From positions 9,760,193-9,824,192 of the forward strand of contig NC_051088.1 of assembly GCF_901709675.1 (NCBI RefSeq): a stretch of 64,000 bases of DNA. The letters are read 5' to 3'. Below the pieces are notes generated by a model. It had not been told where the DNA came from. It did no database searches and saw only the letters and a program-made list of their open reading frames with translations. The number at the start of each line of letters is the position of its first letter. Positions within the stretch are counted from its first letter, which is position 1. Positions 24,140 to 46,400 of the stretch are shown one piece after another. The position numbers were made by a program, and so were the translations under genes. The stretch comes from Syngnathus acus (Eukaryota; Chordata; Actinopteri; Syngnathiformes; Syngnathidae).

Positions 24140-27100
24140 CTATATATGATATATTTTTTCATGCTGGTTTTTTCTTTATCATCATAATATATTGCCTTGA
24201 AGGTTTCTCCATAAAAATCCTTTATTTACTGTAATTATGACTTTACGACTGTGTCAAGGTAGGGAATCAGACTACATGTGTTCTTTGCCGTCATAGGAAC
24301 AGAACTGAGAGTCTGCGGTACATTCTGTTACTTTTTGTACAAAATCCTATCAAATTATGATTTAAACAAGATATTGAATATGCAGCACTGACCAACACAA
24401 AGTATCGCCTCAAATAGTGGCCTGTGCTTTGCTCCCGTAATTAACCCCCAGATGTGTCATAAATAAATCCCATACCTCAAATAGATGTGGTTTTTTTTTT
24501 TGCAGAAAATGGCTGTAATTACCTTCACAATGATGGATACCACCATATTATGTGGCAGACATCATTACTGGATGTTGCCTGCAGAGCAATGTGCTATCTT
24601 TAAAGCTGAAATGAATGGTGGGATTCAAAGAGACCGCTGCTGTCTACAGTGCAGAGCAATCTGCAACAGCTTCCAAACTTTTCAACATTGGCCAGAGAAA
24701 ATGGAGAATAAACACCTTACCCCTAATAGAACTACATTCCACAGCAATTGACAAAAATAATTGGGATTTGACAGTACTCAACAGTACCCCTCTCTTATAT
24801 ACAATAAGATGGTGTTGGCTGGTGAGATTGTTTGGCCTGTACTGTCCTTGTGGAAATGGGACCAATGGGAAAATGTTAATGCCAGTTTCTTCTGGTGGAG
24901 GCTCATGGGACAAAAAAACATGAACATTTCTTCAAAAAAAGTCTTTGGGCTACCATAATTGGTATCATAATCAGTAATCATTTGCATTCCAGGCATGGAT
25001 AGTCTGAAGCGCTGAGGGCCGATAGCAATGGCTAAGAAATGTTGGGTGCCACAAACTAGGAAAAGTAGTACATTACTCTTGTCTTAGCATCTGATGTGCA
25101 TGTGGAGTTGTTTGTGTTTCTTCATTTTTCTATTCCAATGGTTTGATAACTTACTTGATGATGACTTAGTTATTGCAGTCACTCAAGGGCTAACTCATTT
25201 ATGTGTTCAGTTTCCACTCTACAGTGGTTTAAATCGTGTGAAAGCATGTCTGAAAGGAAAATTTGGTGAGTTCAGACTTCAAGCATTTACTGCAAAGGAT
25301 TTTCATTTTGTGTGTCAATCTCTTTATCTGCCCTACGATTGACTGACTAGTGATGACCTGTCGAGGGTGTAGTCTGCTTTTTACCTGAAGTCAGGCTCCA
25401 GCTGGACAAGACATTCAAATTCATTTATACACAATAGTTTGGAAACAGACTCATTACTCTGTATCAAATTGCAAAAGAAAAAGAAAAAAAAAAACGATTA
25501 TCTTGTGCAGCAGCAATCGTCATACTGTCCTGTCCTGGTGGTGAAGGTGATACAGTACTTGAGAGTACATGCGTCGTCTCTTGGAGGCTAAGCGTATGGG
25601 TGGTCGAAAGCAGACATTGTCCCCGGTGGCAGCTTTTAAATGGAATAGATTTTTTTCTACATCCTAGCCAAGGCTGCCGGGAAGGTCGCTTCATTAATCA
25701 AAGCCAAATGCCAATGTCTGCCCATCTCTGTCCTTAACCCAGCAACAGATAACGTAATTCGTTGGTCCTAATAATTAATTGTCCGCCGGGACGGATGGAT
25801 AGAGAGTATCATTATGTTGGGAAACGTTAATTACCACATAAAGACTCATTAGGTTAATGCCATTGTGCACTCCAGAGGCAAAGGACTGTCTTTTTCTGAT
25901 TTTGGCCTTTTGGGGATCTCTGTTTTCCCATTGCAAAGCACCGGCAGGGTCCATCATTGTGCCAGCCCACTTTCTGTGCTGATTCAGTGTTAGAAAATGT
26001 CAAGTCAAATTTTGCTTGAGAGGATTTTGGCAGATGGGTTGAAGCGCAGGGAACGACGAAGAAAGACACACAGCTGGGGTTGTGGTGTATACACACATTT
26101 GTTACGTGTGTTTGTCTTGAGCCACACGCATACCACCAGTCACGCATGGACTTTGCACCACAGGCACATTCAAAGGACATGTCATAATGTTTTACTATCT
26201 GACAATCTGTGTTGTATGATGGAAAGGGAGTGGAGGGGGATGCATTGTACCCCCCAGAGTTTTTACTTGACTAGTGTTGTGCTGTGACGTGTTCGCCAAA
26301 ATAAATGTCACAACATACGACGACAGGATTCAAATGCCTGGGAATATGCCTTGAAAGGCGCCTTATAAATAAAGTTTATTATTATTATTATTATTAATCC
26401 TGAACAGAGGATGTGATGTTGTTATTGTTATGATTATTTTATGTAGTTATTTTTCATTTGTTTTTCACAAAGTCAGTAAACCTAGTTAAAGATTATGACA
26501 CTTTTGGGTCTGCCTAAGTTATTTTATGAATATCGTTTTGTGTAATAAGACCAAGTGAAGACAATCAGTGTACACAGTACATACAAGCACTTTGACTGGC
26601 GCAGACGCAAAAAACACTCAGCAAAACGCTAGCGCCCTCTCGTGGTACAATCTGAACTAACTGTAGTTGGATCTGGTGATAGCATTCAGTTTACTTTTGG
26701 TTGTTTTCTTGAAATAATATATTTATGAACTTCAACTAAAGTTATAAAGGCGGTATGTTTGCATGATTGCATGAATCCATCTCTCCATCCTTCATCTGTA
26801 CTGGCCGCTTTTACGCAATCCCTCACCAAAAAAAGCAGTAGCACAGCGTAAGAGCACAATAACTGCTGTATTAAACAGGAAGCTACATGCAAAATCTTGA
26901 GCTGCCTGTCTTAAAATCTCAAATATAATGTTTTCAGACATTCTGAGCATGCATTATGATTTTCCATAGCCATTTGAAATTTGTGTGCTCCACATTTGGT
27001 TTAGCTGATTTTATAAAACTGCCGATAAAGTGCAAAGTGTCTTTCTGCCTCCACACTTTGGCACTGGGAAATAATTGTTTTATTTCTGTACAATATTGGA

Positions 27101-27480
27101 TTCTCTGAACGCACATTGTATTTGAAAAATGTGTTTCTTAAATGTTGTATTTGTTGTTGAGTGACACTGTAAACAATATTTTTATTTAAGTTTTAAAATA
27201 CATAAAATATGTATAAAATAAATGCAACGGAGGGAGAATTATTAAATTTATTTTTGAAAAAAATTCTGAACACTACCTGGGGAAAATTGGCGTTCGGTGA
27301 TCATTTTGTGCAGTCTGTTTATTATAGTGAAAAAATGACATCAAGACACGACAAGGGGAAAACAGTATTTAATATTATCTAGATATTTTTAGTATTTTCT
27401 ATTTGATGCAAAAAAAAATAGGCAGTAGTACGCAAATCACATTTGGGCAGTCCATTTCCGGTTTTTATTTTATGAACGGT
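24140..27480. other. Intergenic DNA upstream of mapk13
   Basis: No supported exon was found. It holds a degraded SINE 3' module near 25,345-25,410 (GTCGAGGGTGTAGTCTGC ... GAAGTCAGGCTCCAGC) and a short L2-like 3' tail near 26,340-26,396 ending in TTA repeats. The last few hundred bases before 27,480 are very AT-rich. There is no sign of mapk14, which lies upstream of MAPK13 in human. Confidence 0.55.
26340..26396 (+). mobile_element. 3' tail of an L2/Rex-type LINE
   Basis: The sequence GGCGCCTTATAAATAAAG followed by TTTATTATTATTATTATTA is the characteristic 3' end of fish L2/Maui-like elements (a short unique end plus a microsatellite tail). Only the tail is recognisable, as expected for a heavily 5'-truncated insertion. 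Confidence 0.6.
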
Positions 27481-27619
27481 ACCAGCCGGAGATGACGTTA
27501 GTTTTGCACTACTTCGCACTTGACCAATGTTTTGGCTTCACCTTTTCTTCTTAGCAATTGACAGGCGTTCATGTGAAGGAAGAAGTTGACGCTCCAACCT
27601 ACGGCTTCTCCTCTTCGTC
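27480..27619 (+). promoter_or_regulatory. Probable mapk13 proximal promoter and 5' UTR
   Basis: Just upstream of the mapk13 start there is a CRE-like TGACGTTA at about 27,493 and a CCAAT box at about 27,525, with no obvious TATA box. A pyrimidine tract ending in TTCTTAG at about 27,555 could be the acceptor of a 5' UTR intron, in which case transcription would start further upstream. The start ATG at 27,620 has G at +4 (CGTCATGG). 5' RACE or CAGE reads would settle which reading is right. Confidence 0.4.
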
Positions 27620-38500
<10,881 letters not shown>

Positions 38501-39034
38501 CTTGATAAAATGTCACGACATAAAAATGCTCATGTCCTAACTACTGCGCAGCCAACTGTGCCCTTGTATATTACAATTAAGGATTCCTGTTATTGCTTTT
38601 ACTCTTATCGTTTTTACATTTCAAATTCTTTTTTTTTTTTTAAACACTTTTGAGTCAAGTGTGGGTGTTTGTGCTAGAGACATTTCATGTTACTCATACA
38701 GTTGTTATCAATGGTTTGCCTGACAAATTCTATTAGTCTTTCCAAATAATTGTACTTGTGTGCCAACTTAGCAAAGCTAAATTCATCACCATCGCAAATG
38801 TAGTGAGTACATGAAATATTACTGTAATTGTCAGATGCATTATTTTTTAACATTGAGTCTTAGTATAATATATTCTTTTAGGCCGTTTGTGATTTTTGTT
38901 CTCTTTGCTGTCTGATTGCACTTTATGACTTAGTACTTTTAAGCCAAACATGTGCCCTGGATGTTGCTATTTGTATGTGAAAAGAACAGGTGCATTTGCA
39001 TGTTTTTGTTCCAGAAATCAATACAGGCAAAGTA

Positions 39035-39044
39035 AATAAATAAA
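39035..39044 (+). promoter_or_regulatory. Likely mapk13 polyadenylation signal
   Basis: Two overlapping AATAAA hexamers (AAATAAATAAA) lie 535 bp after the stop codon. They are the first canonical signals downstream of it. The implied 3' UTR of about 550 nt is AT-rich. 3'-end reads ending about 15-30 nt further on would confirm use. Confidence 0.6.
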
Positions 39045-39424
39045 ATTGAATCTAATTCACTAAATTGTGAAATAATGTACTATGTTGTTAAAATATTTGA
39101 ATGTGAAATATAACCCTTAAACAATGTATTCATTTAGTTACAAACACATTTAACAGACGTCTATACACTGGTCATAAAAAAAAATTCTATACAACTGTTT
39201 CAGATCATATTTGACACTTTAATGAGTGTAACAATTCACATTTGATTCATGTCACTGACCTTACATTTCCAGGCATTTGGAAGCAAGACTATTGCCCCAG
39301 GTGCATACCTCGGTGATAATGTTTCAATTTTGCACTTTCATTACACTTTGAATGCTACAGTGGTTATATTGTTGCCTTGTGTGAACCAAATGGAATGTAC
39401 AATTATGTTACTGAGCCCATCTTA

Positions 39425-41513
39425 GGGGTATATTGTACTACAAAGCAAGATTAATGGTTTAGCGAGCTGTGTTGAGTCTAAAGCCAGGACTTTCAGTCTT
39501 AGGAAAGCGGCTCTTTTGTTTTTAACCCTTCACCATGGTAATTTATGATAAACTCGTAACCTGGTCGAGAGCGGGCTACGTTGTGGGTTTCAGATTAAAT
39601 CGGCCTTTCACTGTTAAAGCCCTCTGGATGTCAATTGAAATAGCGTCACCATTTGTGGACACTGGGTGCGAGGATCCTTAAGATAGGATAGAGATGGTCT
39701 TTGGATCATCAAGTCCTGCTTCAGATGCCTCCTGAGCAGGTATGTGAGACAGTCATTGAGTATGCAGCATAACATTGCAGTCATACGGGAGGAAAGCTCA
39801 TGTGCCACCAGACGTGGACCCGGTTGTCCTCGATCACTCCACCGGCGCATTCGTCATAGCAATTCTTTGCAGAACTGGAAGTGTGCCGTCGCAAGTTGCT
39901 TCCACAATAAAGTGAATTACTGTATATACACTCGCTGAATGTTTCTGTCATTTTATTCCGCATGTTTCCATGTGCTGGGGAGAGCAAGAGAAAATGTCAT
40001 GAGTATACAATGTCAATCATACTCAACTAAAATATTTTAGTAATACCTTGGTCTTGAGCTCAAGTATTTCCAGCTTTAGTTTCTTTATTTCAAGTTCCTT
40101 TTTAAGGTTGTCCAGTTCCAGATTCCTTTTGTACAAGGCACGGATGGTATCTGCCACCTGTACAAAGAGTTCTGGTTCAAGGATCTTAAGCAGCAGAGAA
40201 AACTGCGAGAACTTTTTCACTCGTGTTGTACGAGGTTCATGGATTTACTTGGCATGGTGCAATTTGCCTTTTGGTTTGCCTGGCAGTGGAGGCCGTAGGC
40301 TGAGGGGAGTGATGGAGAATGCCCTCTCCCTGACAAAAGAAAATAACAAGCAATTAAATGACTAATTTAAAGGTCAAGTGATGAAGATATATTACCCCTA
40401 AAGGCCTGTCTGAGGACACAGAGAATGTGTCTTCATCCTCAATCTCCATCTAAAGAATAATTTGAGGGCATGATGTAGATTCAATACAGCAAACATGAAT
40501 GACAAATAGCCGTGACAGCTACCTTTGGAGAGGACTTATGAGGGACATGTACTGGTGGCTCCAGCAAGACCACTGTCTCTCCTTCCACTAAAAAGACATT
40601 GATATAGAAATGACCAGAACTGAAAGTCCCACAACAAAACATAGCCATGTAGTGCTTCACCATTACAATGCTTTACACATACCCTGAACATATAAATGAT
40701 GCTGGGAGCTGCCGGCACTGGGATCTGATTGGAAGGCTCCCTCTATCCCTTCGATGATTGGACAGCCCTCATTGTTGGAGAGGTCCAGCTCCTCGGATGC
40801 TGTGGATGATGCTGGAGCTGGCTCCACTCCAGTTTTCCTCATCTCATTTTTTTTCCTGTTTGCTTAAGGTGGTATTGCAACTTAAAATATTTCACATTAT
40901 CCACACACTGTAAAGAAAATGAACGAAGCAGTTACATACCGCTTTGGATAATGTTCTTATGTTTTATTTTGATTTGCTGCCATGTCCGTTTCACGATGCT
41001 GGTACCACATCTAATAATAAATAAAATATTTGTTAATCTATTGTATTTATCACATATGATAAGGAATCAAAAAACGACTTCACTTTAAATTGGCCGAAAT
41101 TAAATTATTGTAAAGACTTAACTCACGTACTAAATGCACATCTTGAGAATCATTTTTGAATGTATTTGATGTTTCAGACTTCTACCATTTCAGCGGTGAG
41201 AAATCAACCACTGGGTCTTAGAATAAGTGTTTTCTCACTTGTTGACACGGTCAGCAATTTTCTGCCAGCATTCTTCTCTTGCCTTATTTGCAGCAACAGT
41301 GTTGCTTTTTGCAGTGATCATTTCTTTATATTCGTCGTAACCCTCCATGATTAAACTTTGCTCTTCATGAGTGAAATATGCGGCTCTAGATCGCTCCATT
41401 TTCGCGGATCTTGAGTCAAGTGAAGCTCCAAACCCTTACATGTGAATGCGCACAAATCCAGGATGAGAGCCTGGGTTAACAAAGCGAGTTATTAACTACT
41501 GTCGTGGTACCAC
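39425..41513 (-). mobile_element. Harbinger-type DNA transposon carrying only a Myb/SANT gene
   Basis: The left end after a TTA at 39,422 reads GGGGTATATTGTACTACAAA. The right end, read inward on the minus strand from 41,513, begins GTGGTACCACGACAGTAG and is also next to TTA. The termini are only roughly inverted, and TTA would fit the 3-bp TWA target duplication of the family. The subterminal stretch near 39,540-39,600 resembles known Harbinger ends. The content is one spliced Myb/SANT-like gene; no DDE transposase is recognisable. The right boundary may extend to about 41,651, where a 57-bp duplication lies. This is a family call from remembered structure, not a search. Confidence 0.55.
39948..41399 (-). 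CDS. Myb/SANT-like DNA-binding protein (Harbinger accessory type)
   Basis: Eight phase-compatible exons give an intact 264-aa protein: 41239-41399, 40940-41010, 40683-40862, 40523-40587, 40396-40449, 40249-40329, 40047-40202, 39948-39974 (stop TGA). Residues about 8-85 form a trihelical Myb/SANT-like domain (YFTHEEQSLIMEGYDEYKEM, then CWQKIADRVN and RTWQQIKIKHKNIIQSANRKK), as in the second ORF of Harbinger transposons and in NAIF1. The middle is acidic and Pro/Ser-rich (EIEDEDTFSV). Residues about 205-260 form a Leu/Lys/Glu coiled coil (LDNLKKELEIKKLKLEILEL). In the family this protein binds transposon DNA and helps nuclear import of the transposase. Exon 3 uses acceptor CTTAAG/CAAACAG; the next AG downstream would hit a stop. 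The last exon overlaps an AATAAA. No frame lesion is visible. Confidence 0.8.
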
Positions 41514-41540
41514 TTATCTCGGATTGCGTTTATAGGCTTT

Positions 41541-41651
41541 GTCGATCCAGATCATGCAATGAAATCCAGGCTGTGTTGAGCTTCAGGTTTAGACTTAGTC
41601 GATCCCGATCATGCAAAGAAAGCCTAGCTATGTGGACCTTCAGGTGTCACG
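41541..41651. repeat. 57-bp imperfect direct duplication
   Basis: GTCGATCCAGATCATGCAAT at 41,541 recurs as GTCGATCCCGATCATGCAAA at 41,598. Both copies run on to a similar 'CTTCAGGT' end, a period of 57 bp. It lies next to the proposed right end of the Harbinger-type element and may be its subterminal repeat. Confidence 0.75.
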
Positions 41652-42179
41652 TTTGACACTGTTTATTAGCCTGGGCGCCAAAATCGTGCAGAGTGACGTC
41701 AGGAGGACTGGCCCAACGTGTTTCAAGATGTAGAGTGTTAGACAAACCGGAAATGAAACATTTTGTGATCATGTTAAATACACTTTGGACGATTAATATT
41801 TACCCCAATAAACTACAGAATTCAGAACTATCACAATAAATGAATTGATAACTTGAATTATGAATATGTTTTGAATAACGATGATGAAACGAATGTAGTA
41901 ATTTGAGTGGCGTTTAAAAGTAATTTTATTTTGATAAAGGTATCCGGATGTTGTATTGTAACACCAATGGCGTTAGCCTTGATTCGCAAAACTAGCCGGA
42001 TGAGGCTAACACACAAAACTAGGTCGACATTAGATAATCTCTTAGAATATAATTGCACATATGTAACGTATGCTCGTTGGATGTATGGACGTTGGTCCCC
42101 AACCTCTCAATCGCCCTTTTTAGGGAGGACGGACGCGTTAATAAATAACGACACATACCGGCAACAAACAAGAGCAAGT

Positions 42180-42297
42180 TAGCTTTTAGCTACGGGAGTC
42201 GAGCAAGTAGACCACAGGCTAGGTGGCAACCATTTCTGTAGAAACGCCTCAGATCGCCGGCTGTGAAGCTACTTGTGTCACCCGATTGCCATAATAG
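42180..42297 (+). promoter_or_regulatory. Probable noncoding exon 1 and promoter area of brpf3
   Basis: A donor-like ATAATAG/GTAAGA at 42,297/42,298 ends a GC-richer patch that could be a noncoding first exon. It would be spliced to the acceptor at 43,396, which is 24 bases before the brpf3 ATG. The intron would be about 1.1 kb. The exon start is unknown. The 450 bases upstream show no TATA box. Support is splice-site logic only. Confidence 0.45.
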
Positions 42298-43420
42298 GTA
42301 AGAATGTTTCATTTTAATCGGTAATCATTTAAAAACTTTCAACGCCTGTCAAACTGCGACGATGTGTTTTGTTCTTTCCGTGTCAGTGTGAAAATAAGAC
42401 CATAGGTTACCCATAGTACAGCATATTTCTCAAAGTTAGCAGCCGAGCAAGCTGTAAATAAAAATGTTTTACGACCGCTCCAGAGAACTGTCATAATGCG
42501 GTTCTCACGCAAAATAGACGCAATACCATGACTCTAAATGACAACGGCGAGTGTAAGCTTTAAAGTGCTTATTATGGTGTTTTAAAACTGTAAATATGGC
42601 TGACAGTGTACTCCTGAAATAAGGGCACAGAGCTGTTGAAGGCTGCGGCTTTCTTCGCGGTGATTGGCTCAGCGTGCCTCAATCAAGTATTCCTGAAAGC
42701 TGATTGGCTGACGGCCTCTGTGTTTGGGCAAAGAGGTAGAAGAGTGAAGTTGTTGAAGTTACAGTTAACAAAAATAATTCTAACGTTCTTGTCCTCGGCC
42801 GACCTCGACCAGGCAAAAGTTAGAAGTAAAGGCATTGCTAATTTATTGTATGTTGTAATAAAGTTAATGCCATTCCTTTTCTAAATCTTTTTCCACTTTC
42901 GGGGCTACAGAATATAATGTATTTATTTTATTAACATTAGTATTGTAATATTTAAATAGTTCTGTTCATCAGAGAAGATGTTACCTACTTTACATGTTTT
43001 GGCTATTTTCTGAAAAACAGGTAAAGTCTTCCCTGTCTGACTAAAAGAACTATTAAAATTGTAAACATAAAGAAGACAGTATGAACGATTAGTAATTTAA
43101 ATTCCAATTGGTGTATGTAACACAATGTGCATTTATTATTGTTTGACAGTTTGTATAATTACATGATTTAAATCACAGCTTGTGTCATCCATTTGCCTGC
43201 ATAGATAGATGATGAAGCTAAATGCCTTTTTTAAACAAAAACCAAACTTGATTGACACACAAGATTAATTAGGTTGCTGTTGAAGACATTGATGGGAGCT
43301 TTTCTGTAGACAAATGGTAATAGACGTTTTGTATTCCTTCTGCTCTGGTGGTTCTATCTGGCTTACGGTGTCATTTGCTACATTTTAATTCCACAGGAGG
43401 CAACGTGTGATCAGTGGCCT

Positions 43421-46400
43421 ATGAGGAAGCCACGCCGCAAAGGCCTGGTGGGCCCAGGATGTGGCAAAGGTGACAGGAAGTCCAAGGGGACACCGGTCGT
43501 GAGTGCCCGCCAGCAATCCCCATACAGTCGCAAAGCATCTCCGAGCAAAGAAACGCTCAGCTATGCCCAGGCTCAGAAGGTTGTGGAAGTGGAGCTGGAT
43601 GGTCGGCTTCACCGCATCTCCATTTTGGAGCCATTGGCCATCATTACTGAAGACGAAATGATGGCGCAGGACATCAGCGAGTGTAACAGCAATAAAGAGA
43701 ACAGCGAGCAGCCATCACCGCCCGTCAGTGCTACACAAATCGTCAGCAAACCCGTCACGCACCGAGGCCGCCGGAAAGACTCCAAATGTACGTCTTTCAA
43801 GTCTCCGCCACGTTCGAAAAACCACTGCACCCGCGCTCAACCGCAAACGCCTGAAAAGTTAAATGCAACGCACAATCACCTACTACCCCTCCCTGAGCCT
43901 TCGTTTCGCCTTGTAGACACGTTTACCCACTTGGAGGCACCCCCTCTGCCCACGGCATATTACCGCTACATCGAAGCTTCGACCGAGGACCAGGATGCTT
44001 TGGCTGAATACGACATGGACGAGGAGGACACCGCCTGGTTGGAGATGGTCAATGCCGGCCGAAGAGCGGAGGGCTGTGGCGCTCTATCAGCAGACACTTT
44101 CGAGCTGCTGGTGGACCGCCTGGAGGATGAGGCGTACCGGGAAGCGCGCATTCGGGTGCCCTCTCAGAACGCCATTGACGACGACGCCTTCTGCTGCGTG
44201 TGCCTGGACGACGAGTGCCTCAACAGCAACGTCATCCTTTTCTGTGACTCGTGCAACCTGGCCGTGCACCAGGAATGCTACGGTGTTCCCTACATCCCTG
44301 AGGGTCAGTGGCTGTGCCGCTGCTGCCTTCAGTCCCCTCAGAAACCCGTTGACTGTGTGCTGTGCCCCAATAGAGGCGGCGCCTTTAAGCAAACCAGTGA
44401 TGGCCGCTGGGCGCATGTTGTTTGCGCTATCTGGATCCCCGAAGTCTGTTTTGCCAATACAGTTTTTTTGGAACCAGTGGAAGGTGTCAACAACATTCCC
44501 CCCGCACGCTGGAAACTTACCTGCTACCTGTGTAAGCAGAAAGGTCGCGGCGCAGCCATCCAGTGCCACAAGGCCAACTGCTACACCGCCTTTCACGTCA
44601 CTTGCGCTCAGCGCGCTGGCCTGTTCATGAAAATTGACCCAGTGCGAGAGACCAACGTCAACGGGACCACATTCTCTGTCAAGAAAACCGCTTTCTGTGA
44701 GACTCATTCACCTGCGGGCCAAGACGGCATCTCGGATGAGGAGAGCGAAGGAAGCGTGGTGGGTAGCAGAGGGAGGGCCAGTCGGGGGCGGAGTGCTTAC
44801 ACAGATGGCCCCGCAACACCAAAAAAAGGCCGAAAGTCTGAAAGCGATGGCAAGACGGATAAAAAGAAAGGGAAGAGGGACACGAGCTCCACAATACTGA
44901 ACAATGCTTCGCCGCAAGTGATAGTGCCTGAAATACCCACAAGCAGGTATAATTCAGTGTATTTCACCCTGGGTGTTGTCTGAGCAACATATACACATTA
45001 CATGTTTTTAAAATATTGAATGTGCCCCAATATTCATTCATTTATTTCATATCCAGTACATTCTAAGGAGGGACGCACCCATTCATCAGCTGTTCTATAT
45101 TACTGTATGAATGTCCTTTTGTAATGTTTATTATTTATTGAGCATCGAGGGGAAAAAATATTAAGAGGGTAGGTTTCTCCGCATCAAAACATCTTTAAAG
45201 TGATCACTGTGAATTTGTAACTATCAACTTGAATCTCTTGATTCGGAATTTATAACTATCAACTTGAATCTCTTGATTGTGTCCAGGTTGAATGCCATCT
45301 GCAAAGGTATTTGCTTTCAAAAGAAGAGCCAATTCATGCAGAGGCTGCATAGCTACTGGTTACTGAAGCGTCAATCCAGAAATGGTGTGCCACTGGTCCG
45401 TCGTTTGCACTCTAATGTCCAATCCCAACAGAATACTGAACAGGTCAGGGTGGGACTCGAGGTTACCCCCCCCCCCCCCTTTTTCTTTTTCCTTACCATT
45501 CTGAACAATATCTTGAAATTGATTGGCTACTTTTGGGATGTGAAGTTTCTCCATTGGGGCAAGTCATAAATTCATTTTTTAAATCTTTTACTCTGTAGCC
45601 TGAGGTGATTGATGAACAAGTATCAGCAGCCCGAGAATCTTTGAGATATTGGCAGAAGCTTCGACATGACCTTGAAAAGGCCAGATTGCTGGTGGAGCTC
45701 ATCCGTAAAAGGGAGAAACTCAAACGAGAACAGGTAATTTTGAGTAGGGCTGCATTTTACACTGCATGTCAAAGTGCCAATCACGGTTTCTGTTTACGTG
45801 CCTTTTTGAATGATCATTTCAGATAGCACTATTTACATTCACTGAACACACTGAGTTTTCCGTCCCTATTTCAGCCCCTCCCAGACCGTCCGAGTAAGCC
45901 AAACGCCATAGAGAACGGACTTACCACTAACCCGTCACACGCAGGTGCTGCACACCTGACATGCAGCCAAATAAAGAACAAATAAAAACTAAAGCAAAGT
46001 TGTATACCTTTTGATCCCACAGACTGCAATGACGTATCCTGTATCGTTTTTGTATCACCCATCACCACGCTGTGCACATACGTGTGTGTCTGTTTTTATT
46101 TTACTCATGTTTTCTTTATTTAGCTGTGTGGCTGCTTGTGCAGCACCTGTGTGTGGCGTGGAAATTATGTTTTAAATGCTGGGTGGCTACCATCAACGAG
46201 GTTAGACCCACATGAGTCAGGGATGCATAACTCAGGGACGGAGGTCACAATGCATATCCAAGTGCGCACCCAAGCCATATAGTGTAAATCAACTTGGTTT
46301 GCCAAAGTGGCAAAATATAGGTATACCTTTAAGTTAACAGTACTATAACAGTAAGATTTCATGCCCATTTAATAATTGCAGATCAAAGTCCATCAGGCAG

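Noticed and set aside
39614-39987. Transposase C-terminus downstream of the Myb/SANT gene
   Set aside because: A 'LCCILNDCL' stretch on the minus strand recalls the end of Harbinger transposases, but no DDE motifs or longer similarity were found in any frame.
40855-40862. Downstream acceptor (CAAACAG/G) for the Myb/SANT exon 3
   Set aside because: It gives a TGA within six codons and loses the conserved QSANRKK junction.
43995-44630. 211-aa plus-strand open frame overlapping brpf3 in another frame
   Set aside because: It is a +1-frame shadow of the PHD region. The true frame carries all zinc-binding residues.
44087-44707. 206-aa minus-strand open frame inside brpf3 coding exon 1
   Set aside because: It lies antisense to the conserved PHD-finger exon. 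Openness follows from the GC-rich codon use of brpf3, and the product resembles no family.
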